A DNA stretch of 32,958 nucleotides from Chlamydiota bacterium. Its GTDB lineage: Bacteria; Chlamydiota; Chlamydiia; Chlamydiales; Parachlamydiaceae. The position numbers and the translations under genes were made by a program. The notes beneath the pieces are model-generated. The model was not told the DNA's origin and ran no database searches. It saw only the letters and a list, made by a program, of their open reading frames with translations. Location: assembly GCA_013288825.1 (NCBI GenBank), contig JABDBC010000023.1:1-32958 (forward strand), given 5' to 3'. Shown here one piece after another: positions 16,680-25,240 of this stretch. Positions within the stretch are counted from its first letter, which is position 1; each line of letters begins with the position of its first letter.

Positions 16680-17849
16680 ATGAAAAGCAAACGTGCACCT
16701 GATTCAGATCTTTCCAACTTGATGCCTCTTTTAATAGGATTATGGAGGCGTTTGCATAAAGAAGCTGGGCCGCCAGATGTTCTTCAAACACGAGAGTTTC
16801 GGGGTGTTGTAACCGGTCTTCAAACGCTTCAAAAAGGATTGCAAACTGAAAAAGATTTGATTGGTAAAGACTATTTTGCCGACACGCAGCTGCTTGGAGC
16901 CTATCTTCTGTATCATTGGGTAATCCATTATCAGCAAGGGCTTTCACTGCTGAATGAATTACCCGTGGTTCCACGAAGGGTCTTGGATGTTTGCAGCGGA
17001 CCAGTCCCTTTTGGATTTGCTGCTCTGCGCCATGGAGCAAGTGAAGTTATTGCCATGGACAGAAGTGTTAACGCTTTACAACTCGGTGCTGAAGTTGCAG
17101 GTCGTTATGGCTATCCACTCAATATTCGACATTGGAAAAATGGAAACTCTCCAATGCCTGTAGAAGGTGAATTTGATCTTATTATTTTGGGTCATTGCCT
17201 TGAAGAGCTCTTTCCATCAAATCAAAAAAATTGGATGGATCAGCAAGAGAAATTTATCTCTAAGCTCTTACAACGATTAACACCCACTGGATTTTTGTTG
17301 ATCGTGGATGACTCTCATCTGGAACCCAATCGACGAATCTTAGAATTGCGGGATAAACTTGTGCAAATGGGAGTCCCAGTGCAAGCTCCATGCATATGGA
17401 GAGGCCAATGTCCGGCTTTGCAAGCTAAAGATAGCCCTTGTTATGCCCAAAGGGAATTTGAAAAGCCCGATCTCATCAAACAATTTCAGCGTTCTGCTAA
17501 AATTAATTTAGGTTCTCTGAAAATGAGTTATTTGATCTTGCGCAGTCCTAAAGCACAATGGCCAGAATTGCCTGAGGAAAAACTTTACAGGGTCATCAGT
17601 CCACCTGTGGAGACATTTCAAGGAACTCGTTATTATTTATGCGGCACAGATGGGAAAAAGGTACTGGGGTCAAACCAGAAAGAGCATTCTATTGATACCC
17701 GAGCTTTTGAGTACTTAAAAAGGGGAGAGTTGATCTCCGTTGAAAATGCATTAGAGCATCACAATGCCCTCGACATCATTCAAGGAACGAAGATATCGGT
17801 CGAGGCTGCTTGTGGAAAACCAATTCCTGAACAACATAAAGATCAATAA
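16680..17849 (+). CDS. Rsm22-like SAM-dependent methyltransferase
   Basis: A 389-residue protein with a methyltransferase fold. The SAM motif VLDVCSGPVPFGF is at 101-113, followed by VIAMDRS (123-129) and FDLIILGHCLEEL (165-177). At 238-254 it has Cys238-x5-Cys244-Pro-x8-Cys254-Tyr, resembling the Cys motif of the Rsm22/METTL17 family, in which cysteines bind an iron-sulphur cluster and which is tied to small-subunit ribosome assembly. The C-terminal region (about 290-345) contains LYRVISPPVE and YLCGTDG. Being six bases behind an rRNA pseudouridine synthase supports a ribosome role. The family call is from motifs; only three of four potential cluster cysteines are evident in this segment. 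Confidence 0.72.
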   Translation: MKSKRAPDSDLSNLMPLLIGLWRRLHKEAGPPDVLQTREFRGVVTGLQTLQKGLQTEKDLIGKDYFADTQLLGAYLLYHWVIHYQQGLSLLNELPVVPRRVLDVCSGPVPFGFAALRHGASEVIAMDRSVNALQLGAEVAGRYGYPLNIRHWKNGNSPMPVEGEFDLIILGHCLEELFPSNQKNWMDQQEKFISKLLQRLTPTGFLLIVDDSHLEPNRRILELRDKLVQMGVPVQAPCIWRGQCPALQAKDSPCYAQREFEKPDLIKQFQRSAKINLGSLKMSYLILRSPKAQWPELPEEKLYRVISPPVETFQGTRYYLCGTDGKKVLGSNQKEHSIDTRAFEYLKRGELISVENALEHHNALDIIQGTKISVEAACGKPIPEQHKDQ

Positions 17850-17857
17850 CAATTAAA

Positions 17858-18652
17858 ATGATAAGCAAAACTACCTTCAAAAGAGATTCTACGTCTGCGA
17901 TTGAAAGGGCGATTTCTGTGCTCGATGGATTTTCCATCCAGGATAGTCCTGAACCACTTTCAATTATTCGACATCTCATCTCGACAACATTTTCTCGAAG
18001 AGCCCGCGCCCAGCAGGAAGAGCGTCGTTTGCATGTCAAAAATAGAGTGTTGCTTGCCATCGAAACCCTTCGTTGTCACCACTTGCTCATCGCAAACATG
18101 CATGAAGGAGATCCTGAAGAGCAAAAACTTGCAGCCTCAGCAACAGCGGCAATAGAAAGATTTCATGCTATTTTTGAAAGAGAAACAACCCATAAGCAGC
18201 ACAGTAAGTGGATTGCACGATTTAGCGAAAAACCCTTTATTGAAGAATTAAAACGACATTGTGTGAAAATTCCGAAACACATTTTTCTTCGAAAGAATGG
18301 CGATTTGGATTCAGTACCACACAAAATATATAATGATATTCTGAATATAGGGAAATTTAATGGTGTTCTCCAATACGAAGTAGATGCCTTAAAAATGAAA
18401 GCTCGCATATTGCTTCGACAGCATGGTTTAGACAACGTTTCTCAGACTGCCCTATTAAAAGCTTTAAGAAATCCACAGGTTGAAGTTGTAGTGGATGAAG
18501 TCCGCAACATATCGACTCTAAGTATTAAGTTGGATATTTTTTCTGACAAAGCGATTCATATATCGGGCTCGTTTCAGCGAAGCCACATTCCAAAGATGCC
18601 AAGCGCTCCCATCCCCGGCAGCTTCTCATTAGCCTTCACAACTCTTTCCTGA
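17858..18652 (+). CDS. Hypothetical protein, third gene of ribosome-modification operon
   Basis: A 264-residue soluble protein I do not recognise. It starts eight bases after the Rsm22-like gene and is surely cotranscribed with it. The product is mostly charged and helical, with basic clusters SRRARAQQEERRLHVKNR near residue 46 and a likely beta-rich C-terminal part (VEVVVDEVRN, STLSIKLDIF). It ends in a Pro/Ser-rich tail, PKMPSAPIPGSFSLAFTTLS. No membrane segment or signal peptide. The operon position hints at an RNA- or ribosome-related role but the sequence gives no direct evidence. A long inverted repeat begins immediately at its stop codon. Confidence 0.75.
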   Translation: MISKTTFKRDSTSAIERAISVLDGFSIQDSPEPLSIIRHLISTTFSRRARAQQEERRLHVKNRVLLAIETLRCHHLLIANMHEGDPEEQKLAASATAAIERFHAIFERETTHKQHSKWIARFSEKPFIEELKRHCVKIPKHIFLRKNGDLDSVPHKIYNDILNIGKFNGVLQYEVDALKMKARILLRQHGLDNVSQTALLKALRNPQVEVVVDEVRNISTLSIKLDIFSDKAIHISGSFQRSHIPKMPSAPIPGSFSLAFTTLS

Positions 18653-18828
18653 CCCGCAGCCTATCCCTGCATAAAGCTAAGGCCTCCCGGCCTTAGCTTC
18701 ATTGGAAATTCTTTTGAATTTCAAGAGGATGCTCGCTATCCTTCATATCCTGCCTGATCCTGCATATCCTGTTACTTTTTTTTACTTAGGTTTCCGGCCT
18801 TAGCTTTATGCAGGGGATAGGCTGCGGG
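18653..18828. repeat. Inverted repeat with nested hairpin and shared core
   Basis: Outer arms 18653-18684 and 18796-18828 (CCCGCAGCCTATCC... with CTGCATAAAGCTAAGGCC) are complementary apart from one extra base. Inside the left side GCTAAGGCC-TCCC-GGCCTTAGC (18676-18697) forms its own perfect 9-bp hairpin. The interior from about 18700 to 18780 (AAATTCTTTTGAATTTCAAG, GCTATCCTTCATATCCTGCC, GATCCTGCATATCCTGTTAC) is almost identical to 30470-30548. The element begins at the stop codon of the preceding gene and could end its transcript. GTTCACGAAAG follows the right arm, as in the repeats at 2019-2058 and 15811-15845. Confidence 0.9.
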
Positions 18829-18897
18829 TTCACGAAAGTCTATTGTTCACAATGCGTGTGATTGTTAGTATCACGATTTAGGTTGAATGGGGGGACT

Positions 18898-19974
18898 ATG
18901 TTGATAATTAACGAGCTTAAAATTGAAGGCTATAAAAAAGTCATTGAAGCAATCGATCACGAGACAAATCTTCATAGCTATATCGCCATTCATGACTCTA
19001 CTTTAGGACCTGCTTTGGGCGGCACTCGAATGTATCCTTATGCTAACCAAAAAGATGCCCTTCAGGATGTCCTACGCTTAGCTAAGGGAATGACATACAA
19101 ATCCGCAGTGGCTGAAGATGGCTTAGGCGGTGGAAAAAGCGTCATCTTAGGTGATCCTCACAAAGATAAAACAGAACAATTACTACTTTCTTTCGCTGAT
19201 GCTATCAACACTCTTAATGGGGAATATATTGCTGCCGAAGATGTCGGTACTTCTCCTGAAGATATGATGATATTGCGAAAAAAGACTCCCTATGTTGTTG
19301 CATTGCCCACAGAAAAAAGTAGCGGCGATCCCAGTCATTTCACTGCTTGGGGAATTTTCCGAGGGCTCCAAGCTGTTTCACAGAAAATATGGCATCAACG
19401 CTCTTTGACACATCGAAAAATTTTAATTCAAGGTTTGGGGCATGTGGGGAGTAAACTAGCTTATTTACTTTTTTGGGAGGGAGCCGACTTAATTTTTTGC
19501 GATACTGATGAACAGCAGCTTCACACCCTTGCCTTGAGATATGGTGCGCGAACGGTTTCCCCAAAAGATGTGTATTCAACATCCTGCGATATTTTTAGTC
19601 CTTGTGCCCTTGGAGGCATTCTCAATGAAAACACCATCCCTCAGTTTGTTTGTAAGGGAGTAGCAGGATCTGCGAATAATCAATTGGAAAGACCGGAAGA
19701 TGGATTATTGCTGATGGCAAGGGGGATTTTGTATGCTCCTGATTATATTGTCAATTCAGGAGGTATCATCAACGTAGCTGTAGAATTTGAACCCAACGGC
19801 TATGATCCTAAAGTTTCTCGAGACCGCGTCGGTCATTTATATGATAGGCTTTTAAAGATCTTTAATATTTCTGAAAAAGAGAAAAAGCCTCCGAGTCAGG
19901 TTGCTGATGAGATTGCTGAATATAATTTACAACACATGATTGGAAAGAGGACTAAACCGATTCGCTTTAGTTAG
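18898..19974 (+). CDS. Leucine dehydrogenase-type amino acid dehydrogenase
   Basis: A 358-residue Glu/Leu/Phe/Val dehydrogenase family enzyme, which deaminates branched-chain amino acids with NAD. The catalytic region reads ALGGTRMYPY, RLAKGMTYKSAVA and DGLGGGKSVILGDP, containing the two conserved Lys residues; AAEDVGTSPEDM follows. The Rossmann motif is ILIQGLGHVGSKLAYLL with an acidic end (FCDTDE) that favours NAD. Length matches leucine dehydrogenases (about 360). I use the ATG at 18898, directly preceded by a GGGGGG run; an in-frame TTG at 18862 is not supported. It stands alone between two palindromic repeats. With alanine dehydrogenase it suggests use of host amino acids. Substrate among Leu, Val and Phe is not certain. 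Confidence 0.9.
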   Translation: MLIINELKIEGYKKVIEAIDHETNLHSYIAIHDSTLGPALGGTRMYPYANQKDALQDVLRLAKGMTYKSAVAEDGLGGGKSVILGDPHKDKTEQLLLSFADAINTLNGEYIAAEDVGTSPEDMMILRKKTPYVVALPTEKSSGDPSHFTAWGIFRGLQAVSQKIWHQRSLTHRKILIQGLGHVGSKLAYLLFWEGADLIFCDTDEQQLHTLALRYGARTVSPKDVYSTSCDIFSPCALGGILNENTIPQFVCKGVAGSANNQLERPEDGLLLMARGILYAPDYIVNSGGIINVAVEFEPNGYDPKVSRDRVGHLYDRLLKIFNISEKEKKPPSQVADEIAEYNLQHMIGKRTKPIRFS

Positions 19975-20050
19975 AATAGCTCTTAATTCTCCAAGCTGCT
20001 ATCATGTCTTGCAGTAGTTCACACATCTCTGAAAGAAAACGCCTTAGTAG

Positions 20051-20165
20051 ATTTTTACCACAGAGATCACAGAGAGATTTAGAGAAGAAGGAGTAAAATA
20101 TATTCTGGTAAGGAAAATCTCTCTTATCACTCCTCTTCTTCTCTGTGATCTCTGTGGTGAAAAAT
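20051..20165. repeat. Inverted pair of the CACAGAG module
   Basis: The left arm 20051-20094 (ATTTTTACCACAGAGATCAC, AGAGAG and onward to AAGAAGGAGT) faces the right arm 20129-20165 (ACTCCTCTTCTTCTCTGTGA and onward to GTGGTGAAAAAT). The left arm has an extra seven bases near AGATTT. It lies upstream of argS, in a co-directional space of 235 bases. Confidence 0.92.
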
Positions 20166-20209
20166 TATTATTATAATGTCGCGGAATTGGTGAATTATAA
20201 GGAATCAAT

Positions 20210-21973
20210 ATGGAAAATTTACTGGCAATTCTCACCAATAAATTCAAGAAGGCCACCGAACAGGCTTTTCCATCCATCGTCGATGCCCCCATCGAGTTGG
20301 CCCAAAGTTCACAAGAAAAATTCGGACATTATCAATTTAATTCATCCATGAAATTGGCGAAATTGCTGCAGCAAAACCCTCGTCAAGTAGCCGAAAAGAT
20401 CATTGAAAATGTGGAGATCGTTGAAAAGGGCTACCCGCCGGGGGGCACTCCATTCATAGCAAAATTGGAGATTGCTGGCCCTGGATTTATAAACATTACT
20501 CTCGATAACTCTTATATCGAACGTGCCGCACAGGCCATCCTGGAAGAGCCGCATCTTGCTATCGACTTTCCCCAAAAACAGTGCATTGTAATCGATTTAT
20601 CCTCGCCGAATACTGCAAAAGAGATGCACGTAGGCCATCTTCGATCCACAATCATTGGCGATTGCCTGGCGCGTCTTTTTGAATTTATGGGTCACGATGT
20701 TCTCAGACTCAACCATATCGGTGATTTTGGCACCTCCTTCGGCATGCTCATAGCTTATATGAAAGAAGAGATCCCAGATGTTCTTACTGGCACCCAATCG
20801 ACCGATCTTTCCCACCTTGTTGTTTGGTACAAAGCTTCAAAAAAACGATTCGATGATGACCCGCAGTTTAAAAAAAGGGCGCAAGGAGAAGTCGTTGCAC
20901 TTCAATCCGGTGATCCAGATGCTGTAAAGGCGTGGGAAATCATTTGTGATATCTCTAAAAAGGGTTTCCAAGAGATCTATGACATTCTCGATGTCAAGCT
21001 GATCAATCGAGGAGAGTCTTTTTACAACCCCATGCTAGCAGATCTTGTTAGCGACCTTGAATCCAAAAAACTCATTAAAATTTCCGATGGAGCCAAATGT
21101 GTCTTCATCGAAGGTTTTCAAAATCGTGAAGGAGAGCTCCTGCCTCTCATGGTGCAGAAGTCTGACGGAGCCTATAACTACGACACGACAGATTTGGCAG
21201 CCTTGCGCCATCGCATTGAAGTGGAAAAAGCGGATCGGATCATTTATGTAGTCGATGCTGGACAAGGAACCCACTTTCAAATGGTTTTCAAGGCAGCCGA
21301 AATGGCTGGCTATCTCGATCCTTCCAAAGTGAAAGTCGAACACGTCCCATTCGGCTTAGTTTTAGGGCTCGATGGCAAAAAATTCCGCACCCGTTCTGGC
21401 GACACGGAGCGCCTTCTCGATCTTCTCAATACCGCTGTCGAAAAAGCAGAAGCTATTCTAATAGAAAGAGATCCAACGATGGACGCTTCAGAACGAAAAA
21501 CACTCGCTCATGCGTTGGGCATCAGCGCTGTAAAATATGCTGATCTATCTTGTCATCGATGTGGCGATTACATGTTTAGTTATGATAGAATGCTCCGCTT
21601 TGAGGGCAATACCGCAGCATTTCTGATGTATGCTTATGTGCGCGTAGCCGGGATAAAGCGTCGTGTAAATGTTGACATAGAAAGCACTCTGAGAGAGAAT
21701 CAGATTCATTTGGAACATCCTTCAGAAATTGCTCTCGGATTGCATCTCATACAGTTTGGCGAAGCTTTGGATCTACTCTCTAGAGACCTACTCCCCAATC
21801 GCCTCACCGAGTACCTCTATACGCTTGCTGAAAAGTTTAACGGATTTTTTAGAGATTGCCGTGTTGAGGGCACACCGCAACAGGCTTCTCGTCTGCTTCT
21901 CTGTGAAGCTGTCGCACGCACTCTGAAGCAAGGTCTCGCTATCCTTGGTGTGAAAACAGTCGAACGCATGTAA
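20210..21973 (+). CDS. argS: Arginine-tRNA ligase
   Basis: A 587-residue class I aminoacyl-tRNA synthetase that charges tRNA-Arg. An N-terminal ArgRS-specific domain (about 1-110, including KFGHYQFNSSMKLAK and AGPGFINITL) precedes the catalytic core. The HIGH-like signature is in SSPNTAKEMHVGHLRST, HVGH at 140-143. RLNHIGDFGTSFGMLIAY follows. The KMSK loop is replaced by GKKFRTRSG, as in most ArgRS. The C-terminal anticodon-binding domain ends AVARTLKQGLAILGVKTVERM-like, with the final ERM typical of the family. AAGGA upstream of the ATG supports the start. pdxS follows after 21 bases and is probably cotranscribed. Secure. Confidence 0.98.
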   Translation: MENLLAILTNKFKKATEQAFPSIVDAPIELAQSSQEKFGHYQFNSSMKLAKLLQQNPRQVAEKIIENVEIVEKGYPPGGTPFIAKLEIAGPGFINITLDNSYIERAAQAILEEPHLAIDFPQKQCIVIDLSSPNTAKEMHVGHLRSTIIGDCLARLFEFMGHDVLRLNHIGDFGTSFGMLIAYMKEEIPDVLTGTQSTDLSHLVVWYKASKKRFDDDPQFKKRAQGEVVALQSGDPDAVKAWEIICDISKKGFQEIYDILDVKLINRGESFYNPMLADLVSDLESKKLIKISDGAKCVFIEGFQNREGELLPLMVQKSDGAYNYDTTDLAALRHRIEVEKADRIIYVVDAGQGTHFQMVFKAAEMAGYLDPSKVKVEHVPFGLVLGLDGKKFRTRSGDTERLLDLLNTAVEKAEAILIERDPTMDASERKTLAHALGISAVKYADLSCHRCGDYMFSYDRMLRFEGNTAAFLMYAYVRVAGIKRRVNVDIESTLRENQIHLEHPSEIALGLHLIQFGEALDLLSRDLLPNRLTEYLYTLAEKFNGFFRDCRVEGTPQQASRLLLCEAVARTLKQGLAILGVKTVERM

Positions 21974-21994
21974 AGAGCAAAATAGGTTGTAATT

Positions 21995-22900
21995 ATGCAG
22001 AAAAAAACAAATGTGTATCCAGGAAAAGACTCCTTCTCTGTCAAAGTGGGACTCGCAGAAATGCTCAAAGGCGGGGTCATCATGGATGTCACCACCCCAG
22101 AACAAGCCCGCATCGCTGAAGATGCCGGAGCCATTGCCGTCATGGCCTTAGAAAGAATACCGGCAGATATCCGCACGGAAGGCGGCGTCGCCCGCATGTC
22201 CGACCCACAGCTAATTCAACGCATTCAAGAATGTGTTTCAATCCCCGTTATGGCAAAATGCCGCATTGGCCATTTTGCCGAAGCCCAAATCCTAGAGTCA
22301 TTATTTATCGACTTCATCGACGAAAGTGAAGTGCTTACACCAGCCGACGATGAGTTCCACATCGATAAACATGCCTTTCGCATCCCCTTTGTGTGCGGTT
22401 GCAAGGATCTTGGCGAGGCCTTAAGACGAATCGGCGAAGGGGCTGCCCTAATACGTACAAAAGGGGAAGCAGGCACTGGCGATATCGTAGAAGGGGTGCG
22501 CCACATGCGTTCTATTCAACGCGATATCCGAAGGCTCAAAACAATGGATCATACAGAGCTCATGACTGAAGCGAAGAGATTAGGAGCTCCATACCATCTC
22601 GTCGAACTTGTTGCCAACACTGGAAAATTGCCCGTGCCCAATTTTGCTGCAGGAGGAATTGCAACGCCAGCAGATGCATCTCTGATGATGCAATTAGGAG
22701 CAGAAAGTGTTTTTGTTGGTTCTGGAATTTTTAAATCAGAAGATCCCGCAAAACGTGCTAAGGCTATTGTGGAGTCCGTTACCTATTATAACGAGCCTCC
22801 TGTCCTCGCACGGATTTCGATGGGGCTGCTTCAACCCATGAAAGGGATGTCTACTCAACAAATGAATAAAGATGAAATGATGGGCCAACGAGGGTGGTAA
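21995..22900 (+). CDS. pdxS: Pyridoxal 5'-phosphate synthase subunit PdxS
   Basis: A 301-residue TIM-barrel synthase that builds pyridoxal 5'-phosphate from ribose 5-phosphate, glyceraldehyde 3-phosphate and ammonia. Key residues align with the B. subtilis enzyme at a constant offset of seven: Asp31 (VIMDVT), Lys88 (VMAKCRIGH) and Lys156 ([12 protein letters not shown]). [20 protein letters not shown] and [20 protein letters not shown] are hallmark stretches. It works as a dodecamer with PdxT, encoded one base downstream. This is the DXP-independent route, absent from classical Chlamydiaceae as far as I know. Secure call. Confidence 0.98.
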   Translation: MQKKTNVYPGKDSFSVKVGLAEMLKGGVIMDVTTPEQARIAEDAGAIAVMALERIPADIRTEGGVARMSDPQLIQRIQECVSIPVMAKCRIGHFAEAQILESLFIDFIDESEVLTPADDEFHIDKHAFRIPFVCGCKDLGEALRRIGEGAALIRTKGEAGTGDIVEGVRHMRSIQRDIRRLKTMDHTELMTEAKRLGAPYHLVELVANTGKLPVPNFAAGGIATPADASLMMQLGAESVFVGSGIFKSEDPAKRAKAIVESVTYYNEPPVLARISMGLLQPMKGMSTQQMNKDEMMGQRGW

Positions 22901-22901
22901 T

Positions 22902-23495
22902 ATGCCTGGACCTATCGTTGGGATTTTAGCACTGCAAGGTGCCTTTGCAAAGCATGCTGAAATGCTGCAACAGTTGGGAATTGAAGTTCGCGAAATACGT
23001 CATCCTGAACAACTTGCCCAATGCGATGCACTTGTAATTCCAGGTGGAGAATCAACCACAATCATGCGATTAATTGATTTTGCAAAGCTTTATGAGCCAC
23101 TGCAAACGTTTGCATCCCAAAATCCTGTTTTTGGCACCTGTGCAGGGCTTATTTTGATGTCCAATGAGATCTTGAAGGACACAATGGTTCCCTTCAAATG
23201 GCTTGATGTAGCGGTAGAGAGAAATGCTTACGGAAGGCAGATCGAATCATTTATCAGCGATGTCGATCTTATAATATCAAATCGAACTCAAAAATTCCCA
23301 GCTACGTTTATTCGAGCCCCGCGAATATGTCAAATTGGACCCGATGTACAGGTGCTGGCAAAGCTTAAGGAAGAACCTGTCTTAGTGCGTCAAGGGGGCT
23401 TTTTGGGGTCGACATTCCATCCTGAGTTGTCCGCAGATCCCTCAATCCATCGCTATTTTCTCAAAATGATTTCCAACTGGAAACCGACTTGCTAA
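22902..23495 (+). CDS. pdxT: Pyridoxal 5'-phosphate synthase glutaminase subunit PdxT
   Basis: A 197-residue class I glutamine amidotransferase that hydrolyses glutamine and channels ammonia to PdxS. The oxyanion region IPGGESTTI (46-54), the nucleophile Cys80 in GTCAG, and the His173/Glu175 pair in TFHPELS are all present; the GILALQGAF start is typical. The ATG follows the pdxS stop by one base, so the two are tightly coupled. Its last 15 bases overlap, on the opposite strand, the end of a decayed ATPase fragment. Length is normal, so the gene is intact. Confidence 0.97.
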   Translation: MPGPIVGILALQGAFAKHAEMLQQLGIEVREIRHPEQLAQCDALVIPGGESTTIMRLIDFAKLYEPLQTFASQNPVFGTCAGLILMSNEILKDTMVPFKWLDVAVERNAYGRQIESFISDVDLIISNRTQKFPATFIRAPRICQIGPDVQVLAKLKEEPVLVRQGGFLGSTFHPELSADPSIHRYFLKMISNWKPTC

Positions 23496-23651
23496 ATATA
23501 ACGGATAGCTGTGAATGCCATTACGTGTATCAATCTTGAACTCACGACCACTCATAATGGTACGATATTTTGATCCGTATTTATCTACAAATTTCTGCAA
23601 GCTCTTAGCATGAGTTACATTGCCCGATTTCACTTCTATTGGCGCTTCATA
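23481..23651 (-). pseudogene. C-terminal remnant of a DUF4143 ATPase
   Basis: About 57 codons on the minus strand read APIEVKSGNVTHAKSLQKFV and on to SYPLYLASRF, matching the C-terminal part of AAA/DUF4143 proteins, including the IEVKSG motif also found at 381-386 of the intact neighbour. Nothing upstream continues the protein: the reading frame enters the 32-bp tandem repeats starting at 23663. The frame has no ATG or ribosome binding site. The sequence differs clearly from the intact gene, so it is a relic of a second family member rather than a recent duplicate. It runs into the end of pdxT. Confidence 0.7.
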
Positions 23652-23662
23652 CTTGTGATTGT

Positions 23663-23758
23663 CGTCATTTTTGACGGAAATTGTAAGCAAAAAACGTCAT
23701 ATTTGACGGAAATTACAAGTAAAAAGCGTCATTTTTGACGGAAAATGCAATTTTGAAT
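23663..23758. repeat. Three 32-bp tandem repeats with CGTCA/TGACG arms
   Basis: Units start with CGTCAT at 23663, 23695 and 23727. Each begins with CGTCATTTTTGACGGAAA or CGTCATATTTGACGGAAA, in which CGTCA and TGACG are inverted around a short AT spacer, followed by an A-rich tail. The array starts 12 bases from the edge of the ATPase remnant. Confidence 0.93.
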
Positions 23759-23764
23759 AAAAAT

Positions 23765-23842
23765 GGCTAAAATTGGTACCAATAATCTCCAAAAATTGGC
23801 GAAAATTGGTACCAATAATCTCCAAAAAATGGCTAAAAATGG
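23765..23842. repeat. 33-bp tandem repeats with GGTACC core
   Basis: Units start with GGCTAAAATT or GGCGAAAATT at 23765, 23798 and 23831, the last being partial. The first two contain TTGGTACCAA, a perfect 10-bp palindrome. The array lies 66 bases before the intact ATPase gene and could be a binding site array for a regulator. Confidence 0.93.
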
Positions 23843-23908
23843 TGGCAAAAATAGCCATTTCTAGTAATCTAACAGATAAGAGACACAAATTTTTTAGGAG
23901 TTTTTGAC

Positions 23909-25231
23909 GTGAAAAGATCACTTGAAGCCGAACTCATTCAGTGGAAAGATCGTAAAGAGCATCTACCTATACTTTTGCGAGGTGCTCGTCAGGTAGGAAA
24001 AAGCTATCTTGTCCAAGAATTTAGCAAAACTCACTTTGAGGATATTGCTACAGTTGATTTTGAGAATAGACCCGAACTCAAAGGTGCTTTTACAACAAGG
24101 GAACCAAAAGAGATTTTAAGTCGTTTAGAAATTGCCTTGAACAAGCCTATAAAAGCGGGGCATTCTTTGCTTTTCCTGGACGAAATCCAGCTTTGCCCAG
24201 AGGCTTTAATCACATTGCGCTACTTTAAAGAACAGATGCCAAGTCTTCATGTGATTGCTGCAGGATCACTATTGGAATTTTTACTTAAAGAAGAAAGTTT
24301 TAGCTTTCCTGTAGGTCGAGTTGAATTTCTCTACTTACATCCCATTTCATTTTCAGAGTATTTAAAAGCGGCTTATCCTCTCATCAATAGACGGATGCAC
24401 GAATATAGCTTGACGAATCCACCGAGTGAGTTAGAACATCAGGAATTATTGAAGGTTGTACGTCGATACCTATTTGTCGGCGGCATGCCAGCTGCAGTCC
24501 AAGCAAGCTTAAATGAAACATCGTTTTTAGAATCGCAACGCGTACATTATAGAATATTACAAGCCTATCAGAGTGATTTTGGGAAATATGCAAAGCACAC
24601 TCAACACAAATATCTACAAATAATCTTTGAAAAAGCCCCCGCTCTCGTTGGACAGATTCTAAAATATAACAGAATAGATGAAGAAACTCGCTCTCGAGAC
24701 CTAAAACCAGCCATTGAACTTCTTTCTCATGCTGGTTTGATCCAACAAGTTTTTGCAACAACCGCGTCTGGATTGCCCCTTCATGCACATATAAAAAGGG
24801 ATAGGTTTAAATTACTTTATCTTGATACTGGCCTGCTGCAAACAGCTACAAAGGTAGACGCAACCCATTTCTACGATGTCGATATCATGCAAATTAATGC
24901 AGGTATGATTGCTGAACAGTTTGTGGGACAGGAGTTGATAGCGTATTCTGCTCCTTATCAGAATAACCCCCTACTATTTTGGGAACGTATTGCCGGCGGA
25001 CAGGCAGAGGTGGATTTTGTTATTACAGTTGGTTCAAACATCGTACCCATCGAAGTAAAATCTGGTGCAACAGGATCTCTTCGTTCATTAAACAGCTTTA
25101 TGCAAGAAAAAAAGAGCAAAATAGGCGTACGAATTTCTGAAGCCCCATTATCACTACATAAAAATATTTTATCGATTCCATTTTATCTTTTGAATTTTTT
25201 AGACAGGCTTGTCAATGAGGCTGAAGCATAA
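23909..25231 (+). CDS. AAA ATPase with DUF4143 C-terminal domain
   Basis: A 440-residue protein of the AAA_14/DUF4143 family, common in host-associated bacteria and of unclear function. Walker A GARQVGKS is at 25-32 and Walker B LLFLDEIQ at 87-94. The sensor-like region AAGSLLEF (117-124) and the VGRVEFLYLHPISFSEYL stretch follow. The C-terminal domain has AEVDFVI (366-372) and PIEVKSG (380-386), a pattern resembling PD-(D/E)xK nuclease folds. The GTG start at 23909 is supported by AGGAG eight bases upstream. It converges with the MATE gene, ending nine bases from its stop. A relic of a second member lies just upstream. Confidence 0.92.
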   Translation: MKRSLEAELIQWKDRKEHLPILLRGARQVGKSYLVQEFSKTHFEDIATVDFENRPELKGAFTTREPKEILSRLEIALNKPIKAGHSLLFLDEIQLCPEALITLRYFKEQMPSLHVIAAGSLLEFLLKEESFSFPVGRVEFLYLHPISFSEYLKAAYPLINRRMHEYSLTNPPSELEHQELLKVVRRYLFVGGMPAAVQASLNETSFLESQRVHYRILQAYQSDFGKYAKHTQHKYLQIIFEKAPALVGQILKYNRIDEETRSRDLKPAIELLSHAGLIQQVFATTASGLPLHAHIKRDRFKLLYLDTGLLQTATKVDATHFYDVDIMQINAGMIAEQFVGQELIAYSAPYQNNPLLFWERIAGGQAEVDFVITVGSNIVPIEVKSGATGSLRSLNSFMQEKKSKIGVRISEAPLSLHKNILSIPFYLLNFLDRLVNEAEA

Positions 25232-25240
25232 GTTCGTGCT

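Noticed and set aside
23663-23842. Possible CRISPR array
   Set aside because: The repeats are tandem without unique spacers, in only three units each, and no cas genes are nearby.
23697-23921. 74-codon minus-strand frame with repeated EIIGTNF
   Set aside because: The repetition comes from the 33-bp tandem array; there is no start signal and it overlaps the ATPase start.
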